Assembly: GCA_963920665.1 (NCBI GenBank) | Contig: OY987267.1 | Coordinates: 16,244,001 to 16,308,000, forward strand | Length of the DNA stretch: 64,000 nt | Direction: 5' to 3' | Origin: Straminergon stramineum | Lineage: Eukaryota > Streptophyta > Bryopsida > Hypnales > Calliergonaceae | In this document: in pieces, positions 24,338 through 41,093 of the stretch | Layout: the number at the start of each line of letters is the position of its first letter | Position numbering within the stretch: the stretch's first letter is position 1 | Program-made: the position numbers and the translations under genes | Notes under the pieces: generated by a model | The model's database searches: none | The model's input: the letters and a program-made list of their open reading frames with translations, nothing else | What the model was told of the DNA's origin: nothing

Positions 24338-27300
24338 ATGGCCATGGCTACCGCACTGCGCAGGCTCGCCCAAGCGCAGGCGCAGCAGCTCCAGCGCAAC
24401 TGGCACCACGCGCCGACCGCCGCCTACTGCGCCTCCAGCTTCCGGTGCAACAGCAGCAATGTGAGCATTCACATGCGTGCGGGAATCTTGAGGTGCTGAC
24501 TTTGTGGGTCTTGCTTGTTGTTGCTTGTGGGTCTTTGGATTGAATTTGATCACCTTGGTTTGGATCGATTGGTGGTGCAGACGGCGGTTGTTGCGGAGGA
24601 CTCGTCCAAGTCGCACATCACCGTGAGTTTTCGTCTCTTGGCATCTTTCACTTTGGATGCGTGATGTTGGGATCGATTGTTCAGGGTTTAGAGTTGGAGG
24701 GGAATGAGAAAAGGGGTTGGATGGGTTGGACAAGATCGGGCGATTAGATTGAGGAAGTCTGTAGTGTAGGTCAGTGTAGGTCATGGTTTTAGAATGTGAG
24801 TTTCTTTGGGCGAATGGGGGGAGTTTCCACTTAATTGTTGATTTTTTAATGAGCGAATTGGGTCATCTATGTATGGGAGAGAGACGACTGCTGGGTAGAT
24901 CTGAATGATTCGTGAAAGGCATGAGGATTAGATTCTTTGATTTTTAGGGACCTGGCTTTTGAACAATGTTAGGAAATTCGAAAATCACAGATCTTTCCTG
25001 GAGATCAGAGTTGATTGCAATTGCTTTTCATGAGTTCACACACCTAAAGGCCCAGATTGCGCCTCATGTTTGTTAGAAGTTTGGAGTAGGTCTTACGAGG
25101 TCTTGCTTTCGCACAATTTTATTTAATTTTAACTACACATGCCATGTTCTTCTATGGTTCAGGTGATACAAAATTCTGTCCCATTTGAATCTTAGTAGTA
25201 TCACAATATGATCAATTGAATTGGTCATTTTTAAACTATGAATCCCTGGTCTTGTACGAGTTCAGCAGTTGGAAGGTTTCTGGGGTCCATGGGTTCATAT
25301 TATGACGTTTGGAATAGAATGGGATCCGTTTCCGCCTTGCGTTTGTCAATTCTCAAAGGAAGAAATCTTTCAATGCATTATGTGCAATGCTGTGCAACAG
25401 TGGCCGAAGCAGCTCAACACCGACATTTCGGAGGTCGACCCGGAGATCGTTGAAATCATTGAGCGCGAAAAGAATCGGCAATGGAAGGTATTGTATATCC
25501 TGTTGCATTGCTCCCTACACGGTCTTGGTTTGAGTCCTGTATACCTGGTAGATGACTGAACAATTGTATCGACTGGCTGATGACTTAACGCTCTTATGAT
25601 TTGCATGGCACTTTTTAGGGGCTGGAGCTGATCCCGTCCGAGAATTTCACGTCCGTTTCAGTCATGCAGGCCGTGGGGTCAGTGATGACCAACAAGTATA
25701 GTGAAGGGTATCCTGGTGCTCGCTACTATGGTGGCAACGAGTGCGTCCCTCTCCTCTCTTGTCTCGGTGAATGTTGTAATTTGTATTTATGAACCTGAAT
25801 TATTATGTCACTGGTAGAAGACTCACCCTCCAGAGGTATTCGAGGAATCTTAGCCCCGTTGTAATTGGACAGGGTTATTTTACATACTGTTCATAAATAG
25901 CATTGCAATAGCAGGGATTATGTTACATACTGCCTTTAAAATGGCATTATAATTGGCGGGGTTTAGGGTACAAAATGCCGTCAATTGGCATTACGATTGA
26001 CAGGTTAGGTTCTTAGCATAGCTTTGGAGGGTTTTCTACTACTGTGTCGGAGTCAATAATGTGTGGTCACCTGTGCTGATGACTCATTTAATTTGCAGGT
26101 TCATTGACATGGCGGAAAGATTGTGTCAAAAAAGGGCTCTCGCAGCTTTTCGTCTTGACCCTGAGAAATGGGGAGGTCTGTCCTTTCTGTGCTGATTTCC
26201 TCTCTTGCCATTTCTAATTAAATTTTTTTTTCCGAAATTGTACACGACCGCTTTCGTGAAGCATACTGTACTGACATTCATTCTGGTGGAACAGTGAATG
26301 TGCAGTCCCTCTCTGGATCACCATCCAACTTTCAGGTCTATACGGCTCTCTTGAAGCCACATGACCGCATAATGGCGTTAGATCTTCCCCATGGTGGTCA
26401 TTTGTCTCATGGATACCAGGTATGATTATTGACTAGCTAATTTGAAATTACCTCTTTTCTTTTTTCTTTTTTCTTGTACGCTTTACTGCATCAAATCATT
26501 TTATGTCATGGTTAAGATATTTCTCTTGCTCATTAAGTAGCTGCAAGTTTTCGAAAATTTATATATCCCAGAATCTATGTCTTAACTCAAAATGTTTCTC
26601 ATTTTCGTGTCAAACAGACGGATACAAAGAAAATCTCGGCTGTTTCTATCTTCTTCGAGACCATGCCTTACAGACTGGACGAGTCCACTGGTCATATAGA
26701 CTATGATGCGGTATTCACTGCATCCTGTTCATTACCGGGCTATTCATTACATATTTAGAGCCTGTCTACTTAACTCCTAAGTGACCAAGCTAAGTAGACA
26801 AATTCCACCTTAAAAGCTAATAGTTCATTATAGTAACTTCAAAACAAATTTTTGTTCAAAAATGTATCTTATGATTTCTTCTTTCTATTATACAGTTTGT
26901 TGCCTTTCTTGAAGCTACCCAATTGATTAATTTCAGCTTCTATAGATATGGGAGCAACCTCATTTGGCCGTTTGATCACTCAAGAGTTAATACATAGATT
27001 TGTCCTCCATCCTCTTGATAGTCATCATTTGGGAGTTGTGGATTTTTGACTGATGAGCAAAGCTGCTTTCTTTCAGATGGAGAAAAGTGCGGCTTTCTTC
27101 AGGCCAAAGTTGATTGTGGCTGGCGCCAGTGCCTATGCCCGCCACTACGACTATGCTCGTATGCGCAAGGTGGGTTTGGAAACGAGAATTGCGTATCTCA
27201 TTTGATTGACAAAGTTATCAATGCTAAGTTAACAGTCCTAGATTCACATAGTGCTGATGTTAAGGTAATGTTAGTGTAATGCAAATGGTCTTAACATAAT

Positions 27301-29784
27301 GTCAAGGTGATGTTATGTCATTGACTTTAAGTTGACATTACATCGGCAAGTATTAAGCTAATATTAATTTGACATTATCTTAGCATTATCTTAGCATTGA
27401 TCCGATGCTCTCAAATTAACATTATCTTATCACAAATAACTATAACTCTAATAGGGAATCTCTTGAGATGAGTTGTGACTGATGATGATACACCGTGTAC
27501 ACCTGCATTGTACGAAGCTTCAGATACGACTTCGGTCCGCTGTCAAGATAAGTTGAACGATTTCATCATATATGACCTGCTACTGATGCTTTCTTATGCA
27601 GGTTTGTGACAAGCAAAAGGCAATTCTGCTTGCCGATATGGCCCACATTAGTGGGCTGGTGGCAGCTGGTGTTGTCCCATCTCCCTTCGACTTTGCTGAT
27701 GTAGTCACTACCACTACCCACAAGTCGCTTCGAGGTCCTCGGGGGGCAATGATCTTCTACCGCAAAGGCTTGAAGGAGACAACCAAGAAGGGCGAACAGG
27801 TATGTCAGATACTAGTTTGTTTTCTTTCTGGCAGCAATTTTTCGTTCATTTGTTTCTGCATGGTGGTATGCAGTTAAACCGGTCTTGTGTGTGTGCTGTT
27901 TGATTTTCGGATCCATCCTATTGTATGCAGATTTTCTATGACTATGAGGACAAAATCAATGGAGCTGTCTTTCCAGGACTTCAAGGAGGTCCTCACAACC
28001 ACACTATCACAGGCCTTGCTGTTGCTCTCAAACAGGCAAGTTGCCTTTCTCATGCTCTTATTTCATTTGGACTACAGGGTGTTGATAATATTATAAATTT
28101 TGGCCATCAAATTGCAAATAGTCCACCACTTTTGTTGTAAGCTTTTATGGTTTATTTGGAGGGTCATTTAGCGCTTTTATTATGGTGAAATGTTGATGTT
28201 TTTTATTGATATTTCTTGACGTCTTGAGAAGATGGGGACTGACCGCTGTATGCAGGCTGCAACCCCAGAGTTCAAGGCTTACCAGGAACAAGTTCTCAGT
28301 AACTCTGCACGTTTTGCCAAGGTCAGTGTCAACTCCACTCATGCCATGGTACAAGATACAAAATAAATGAGAACGTGGTAACTGCATTGAAAACACCAGA
28401 GAGTGTGGATAGAAGATTGTTCATCTGCTTAGCATTACTTTGGATGCAATAGATCAGCATGTAAGCATTCATTGATGCCTAACCTTCTGAAATGTTAGAT
28501 CTTCAAGATTACTGTGGACTACGTCATCTGGCGTTACCAGTGTATTCGTGTGATCTGCTGCTAAACTAAATTGTCATATACTGGTGCACTCTTGAAACGT
28601 TAATTTACTTTTACAATTGCTTTTAATATCGTAGGCCTTGATGGACCGAGGTTATGAGTTGGTGTCTGGAGGAACTGAGAACCATTTGGTTCTAGTTAAC
28701 CTTAAGCCTAAGGTATGCACCTCTATCCTGTTCTGCTGTTTTGGCTGCACTGTTTTCATCTTTTAGAAATTGAAGAATGATAAATGAGTTCTTTTGTTTC
28801 TACCAGGGTGTAGACGGCTCAAGAGTGGAGCGAGTGATGGAGCTTGCACATATTGCAGCAAATAAAAACACTGTTCCTGGAGATGTATCTGCTTTGGTGC
28901 CTGGAGGCATCCGCATGGGTGAGCTTCATATACAGTGTTATAATGATCAACTTGAGCAGAAATACCAGTGGCATGAAAGGATAGTGAATCTCAGGTCACA
29001 AATCTCGTGGATGATTGAATATAGCGTTCTTGTTGTCCGCTCTCAGAGATGGTTTAGTGATAGTTTCTTAGTGTTTTTGTTTATGATACTAACAGATGTT
29101 GTAGTGATGGTTCATCATTTTCTTATGAATTTTATTCTGGCTTGGAACAGGAACCCCGGCATTGACAAGCAGAGGTTTCTCTGAGGAGGATTTTGAGAAA
29201 GTAGCTGAGTATTTTGACCGCGCAGTGGAAATTGCTGTGAAGGTCAAGAAGTCAACAGGTGAGAAATTTTCGAACTTCCTTGCATATGACAGATGTAGCG
29301 TCGGACAAGTAGGTCTATACTAGACAACGGTTATTGAGTATCTTGTGAACTGACATTAAAAGGGATCTATGATGACTTGTTTTTTATAGTTGAGCTTGAT
29401 TTGAACAAGTGAGTGCTCCTCAAGCTAATGAGCTGTTGTCTTCACATGTGAGAGTATGTCAGTTCTAAATCTGCTTGATTTTCTCATTTGAACACTAAAT
29501 AAATTAGTTGGCACTACCCTCCAAAGGTGCCATGTGACAACTACTCAAGACTTTTATGGGATGTCTTAGATGTCATTAGTTCCTGCTTGATGTTTGTAAT
29601 TAATGTTGTTACTGCACCTTGATTTCTGGTTTCAGGGACGAAGTTGAAGGATTTCAGAGTTGCTGTTGACACAGATCCTGAGGTGCAGGCAGAAATTGGG
29701 AAGTTGAAGGCTGAAGTAGAAGACTTTGCTAAGCAGTTCCCCACTATTGGCTTTGAGAAGTCCTCTATGAAGTACCAAGATTAG
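24338..29784 (+). CDS. SHMT: Serine hydroxymethyltransferase, mitochondrial type
   Basis: Fifteen exons: 24338-24460, 24581-24622, 25401-25487, 25619-25740, 26099-26175, 26295-26419, 26618-26710, 27077-27169, 27602-27799, 27931-28035, 28256-28321, 28635-28712, 28807-28918, 29151-29258 and 29636-29784. They give 525 residues. The PLP enzyme converts serine plus tetrahydrofolate to glycine plus methylene-THF; in plants the mitochondrial form serves photorespiration. The N-terminus ([14 protein letters not shown]) is Arg-rich without acidic residues, a matrix-targeting signature matching plant SHM1. Core blocks are [35 protein letters not shown] (D266, H269), the PLP-lysine motif [13 protein letters not shown] (K295), GGPHNHTI and TPALTSRG. 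Intron 10 (28036-28255) has a GC donor. Introns 4 and 8 hold repeats. The upstream in-frame ATG at 24338 was chosen because it matches the family start; the second, at 24344, is also possible. Confidence 0.96.
25857..26005. repeat. 44-bp tandem repeat in SHMT intron 4
   Basis: Three and a half units start at 25857, 25901, 25945 and 25989, exactly 44 bp apart. Each begins CRTTRYRATWGRCRGGG-like, and the first three carry a TTACATACTGCCTTTAAAAT-like middle. Divergence between units is moderate. The array is confined to the 358-bp intron between exons 4 and 5. Confidence 0.75.
26813..26965 (+). repeat. Gene-associated dispersed repeat, copy 1 (SHMT intron 7)
   Basis: This aligns with 42881-43035 and 58389-58535. 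Shared landmarks are AAAGCTAATAGT, ATAGTAACTTYMAAACAAATTT and, about 130 bp on, CTATAGATATGGRAGYRRCC. Upstream, CCAAGCTAAGTAGACAAATTCC resembles the matching position of the 42881 copy. All three copies have the same orientation in the window. Confidence 0.55.
27225..27450. repeat. Low-complexity, partly palindromic stretch in SHMT intron 8
   Basis: Repeated short words (GATGTTA, TAATGTTA) on one side face their complements (TAACATTATCTTA, TTAGCATTATC) on the other. The block could therefore form an extended imperfect hairpin. It may be a decayed foldback element, but no ends or target duplication are defined. Confidence 0.35.
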
Positions 29785-31220
29785 AATGGCAGTCTTCGTA
29801 CAATTAGAATCTCAACTCGTATTGGAATAATGAAATATATTCATTCACCATCCACTTTTCACTAAACAATTCTCAGGTCTCGTAAATACTGGCAAAGTTC
29901 TCTACACTGAAATCACCATTTGGTGCCGTTGGTGCATGAATGTAAGTAGGTAAGCTCATCCAGTCCTCAAGAAGTTAGTATCGTTTGAACTACAGGAGAG
30001 AGCACTAACATTATTTCAGTCAGCGTACTATACCATGTGATGGCTCGATTGAAAACGTGAGATTGGATTGCAGGTGTGCTCGCCTCTTGAGTTCGCTGGC
30101 CTTACCTAAGCAAAGAAGTTGCTTTCTCCACGTCTTCCTTCCGAGTGTAAGGTAGACCAACCTATTCCCACCCTGATTCGCAATCTGAGTATATTAGGAC
30201 CAACTCTAGGAGGGGCACATATTTTTCAGAGGTGTGCGCATGTTTCACGAATCAAACTCAAGTGGAATTATAATTTCTATGAATTTCTAAAGTGGTCTGA
30301 CCTAAATTACAAAATCGCCACTAGACTAGAGTCATAAATGTCCTATCCTAAACCTATGATTGCCATTATATGTACCTATTAGCATTGGAGTATCCACCAA
30401 TCAAAGGTTGACACGTTATCCAAGTTGGAATTAATGCATTGAAATTGTCACAATAGTGAATGAATTTGGGTGAGTTTTATGGTGGAGATGGGGCCAAAAA
30501 TAGGATGGTTGTTATAGGTTGGTCCACCTTAAGTATTGCAACTCCATAGCACGTTGTTGCCAACTCCAAAACTTGCAATCCTAAGGAAACTATCTTATAC
30601 ATGCCAATGACCTTTCATATACGACTTAGCACTAGTTTTTGGTTCGTGGTTACTACTAAAACCTTACTATTTTGGAAACGCCAAATACTAATGGATAATG
30701 GAGTTGGCTCCCAAGTACAACAAGAAAATTAAGGTTTTGTGGGAAAAGTTGTGTCCATTCTCCATTTGAGTTCATGTAGGTGTGTAGCTATTATGAGAAA
30801 ATGCCATTGTCCTTTAGTGGACAATTCAAAGTGCTTCTTATTTCTTGTATTTACTTGACATTTTCTCTCATTCCTCAAACATTTCAATATGCTTGGTAAT
30901 TGTCTATTTATTGGAAGTGTTTGTTTGTGGCATGTGTGTGATGCACCTAAAATTGTTTGAATAAGCATTTGAGCATTGTTCATTTGTTCTTATTGGAAGG
31001 GGTTCTTGATCATTATTGGGGCTTGTTGGGAGTAAATACAAGTTTCCAAATTCACTTTAACATATTTGTTTGAATATCCTATGAATAAATTATGAATTTT
31101 CAAAGTACTAAAAATAGGTGTGCTCAATCAATCCTAACTTCTCAAGAATAGGAGGTTTACATTTTATTCAAGAAATTTTTAGGTTCCATTTTTGAAATGG
31201 AATTACAGTAATGTGCACTT
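29785..31220. other. SHMT 3' region and spacer
   Basis: The first 300 bp or so is likely SHMT 3'UTR (AATAATGAAATATATTC near 29825 could serve as a polyadenylation region). Beyond the dispersed repeat at 30144-30337 the sequence is AT-rich with no supported gene. Confidence 0.45.
30144..30337 (-). repeat. Dispersed repeat downstream of SHMT (inverted mate of 23874-24088)
   Basis: On the minus strand this reads through the same landmarks as 23874-24088: TTTTGTAATTT, CAGACCACTT, CACTTGAGTTTGATTCG, GTGCCCCTC and AATCAGGGTGG. It lies about 360 bp after the SHMT stop codon. It lacks the A/T insertion present in the upstream copy. Confidence 0.7.
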
Positions 31221-31227
31221 ACTTGAA

Positions 31228-33207
31228 TCCTTTGAGTAGAAAGAAAAATTGCACTATGCCTGGCATGGTAACAACCAAAAGACCTTAATACTTTGAGTGG
31301 AAAGAAAAATTGGATTGTGCCCAATATGGTAACAACCAGAAGACCTTAACCCCTAAATGCCCAAGCCTTTTTAAGTGTGTTTTGACTATGAAAGAAGAGC
31401 ATTGCCTTGTAGTTATCCTCAATGAAGAAAATTGTGTTTTTTTCCCAAATCTAATTGTATAGATGTTAATAGAGTTCTTTTATTAGTATGCACACCAATT
31501 TTGAGTGCGAAATTTCCTAAGAGTTGTGAGATTATACCAAAGGAAATGATGATTTTTTTTTAGTATGTTGTCTTTGTCCACAATGTTTCAAAAATTTGCA
31601 TAGAAATATTTTTTGGGATTGGAGGTAACATGAACAACTTCAAAGAGTGTTAGCACACTAAAATACACTTCCAAAAAACTTCATTTCACATGAAAAAACA
31701 TTAAACTCATTACACAATCCACCTTGCAATTGTTGAAATGCAATTTTTGTTTTTAAGTAGAAATTGCAAATAGCTTCAAATAAACACTTGCATGTTGAAA
31801 TTTTCAATGGTTTAAAATCATGAAAAGACTTAAAAATTTTAATTGGGACCATTCTCAAAGCAAATGGATAAGTACAATTTCTCCGATCTCAAATCAAATG
31901 AAATTGCCAAGCTTTGCATAAAGCCAAGAAATGAAGTAAAATTAGCAAGCTTTACACTCCACTTTTAGTACACATATGCCTTTGAAGACCTCTCAATAAT
32001 TGAATATGTACTTTTCTCAATGAAAAATGAAAGTTTTTCATAGTTAACCCGTAAAACTGCCCGAATTTTTTTTAACCCCTAAAGGTATTTGACTATGTTT
32101 TCACCAAAAATGCTCCAAAATTGTCATCTCTAGTACAAGTACCAAATTTTAGAAAAAAATACATTTCTGGACAAATGTAACTGTAGGATCTTGTAGGAAG
32201 CTGGTTTGGGAAGATATGGAAAAAATTTCAGAAATTTCCACCGTTTGGATTGCAAGATATTAGCATTTGAAGTGACAAAAAGCCATTTTTTGGCCCTTCA
32301 AAAATCTAGGCAAGATGCACTTCACAAGGTCAAATCATTATGAAAAAATGTTCAAAATGGTTGTAACTCATTGGTTTCATTCTTCAAGTCATGTTGGCTA
32401 CATGCTTGAAAAATTTTAGATCATTTGGAATTGTACAACATATAGGAAAAAAAATAGTAAGTTGAAAGAAGTAGAGAATGATTCAAAATACTAAATTGTT
32501 AATCATTTATTTATGGAATTGAAAAATGCCAATCCCAATGGTAAAATTGTTGTAATAAACAATCTACACCTCTTTTTTTAAATTTTTTTCCGAAAATATT
32601 AAAAATTGAGTTAAATAATGGTCTTCAAAGTTTATTTTAGAGTAGAGATTCCATAATTATCCACAAACTACCCACAACTAAAACTCTTCATAACTTTCAT
32701 CTCATAAATCAAAATGGAATGATTCAAAGCTTTCCATGTATGTATAAATCAGGAAAATAAATTTCAAATTTTTATTTTAAAAAAAAGTGATTTTTCAAGA
32801 ATTTCTTTTTGCTGCCCAGGCTGCCCGCCGAACAATGAAAACAACATATCATACAATAACTTTTTAACTATGTATTCAAAAGTTATGAAAATTTTTGGGT
32901 CTTAAAGCTACTCCTCGGGCACATGTTTTGTGAAAATTTCAAAGAAAAAGAATAAAAATTCCATTCATAGTGAGCTGCCCGAAATCCCTATGTTGCCAAA
33001 AAACACCATTCGGTCCATTAGGGGTTAATACTTTTGAGTGGAAACAAAAATTGCATTGTACTCAATATGATAACAGCCAAAAGACCTTGGTACTTTGAGT
33101 GGAAAGAAAAATAGCATTTTGCCTAATTTGAAAACAACTGAAACACCATAATACTTAGAGTGGAAAGAAAAATATAATTTTGCCCAATATGTTAACAACC
33201 AATAGAG
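31228..33207. repeat. 62-bp tandem array interrupted by a transposon insertion
   Basis: Five units of about 61-62 bp (31228-31289, 31290-31349, 33030-33091, 33092-33152, 33153-33207) share CTTTGAGTGGAAAGAAAAAT, then RCATTRTGCCCAATATGGTA, then ACAACCAAAAGACC. The array is contiguous once 31350-33028 is removed. The second unit is split at its TTAA. Confidence 0.85.
31346..33028 (+). mobile_element. Composite TTAA-flanked piggyBac-like element
   Basis: The insertion is bounded by TTAA at 31346-31349 and 33025-33028, with ends CCCCTAAATGCCCAAGCC and GGTCCATTAGGGG. The intact array unit at 31280-31294 shows the empty site AGACCTTAATACTTT, so the TTAA duplication is directly supported. Inside, 31350 to about 32065 is related to the element at 22998-23815. 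At 32072 a second TTAACCCCTAAAGG begins and runs to the right end (957 bp, ends CCCCTAAWGG). The first part has no right end of its own. No transposase frame is present. Confidence 0.75.
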
Positions 33208-33820
33208 TAGTAGTAATCACAAGGTTGGCGTTGCTATGAGCGTCTCCACTCCGCCACTTCTACTTGCGTTGCAGGCCGGCAAAATGGAGGACCAAATGAT
33301 GAACCACCATGACTAAACTAACTGGATTCATTTTCCAGGAAGGAAAGGCAACGTGTGACACAGATCTACAACTCTCGAGACTACCAGTCAGAGTGGGTCC
33401 AGGAAGGAGAGTGGACTTGGAAGAGGTAAATGAGGCATTGAGGCCAAAGCGTTGTGAGACGACAAAAAGAGCTGGGACTCCTCAAATATTCATTGGCCTC
33501 AGAAAAACGGGTGCAGTTTTACAGCCCAACTTTTTTGTTCTGAAGACAGCAAATGTCACGACAAGGAAATTGTCAACGAAGTCTAGAACCAGATAATGAT
33601 GGAAGCTAAAATGGCACCGCTACCGCAACAGTAGCATCTATGTACACATGAACGAGGGTGGAGAAAAGCCTTCAAAAACATAGCTCACCCATCTCCTGTT
33701 CTGGATGCGATTCTTACTTTCTAAAACTGCGTCAAAACTAGAAACAAGCTAAACAAAATGGTGCACAAAATCAGATGCATCTTTTCTGATATTGACAAGC
33801 ACAAACCTACATTGCTCTAC
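33208..33820 (-). other. Probable 3'UTR and flank of the XRN gene
   Basis: GC-richer sequence than the array begins near 33230 and continues into the XRN stop codon on the minus strand. A 95-codon frame on the plus strand (33309-33596) is not convincing as a gene. The terminator region of XRN is expected here, but no specific polyadenylation site could be named. Confidence 0.35.

Positions 33821-41093
<7,273 letters not shown>

Noticed and set aside
24299..24784. 161-codon minus-strand frame over the SHMT start
   Set aside because: It is antisense to exons 1-2 and created by the CAG/CAA microsatellite and GC-rich first exon.
33309..33596. 95-codon plus-strand frame in the XRN 3' flank
   Set aside because: There are no family features; it probably lies antisense to the XRN 3'UTR.
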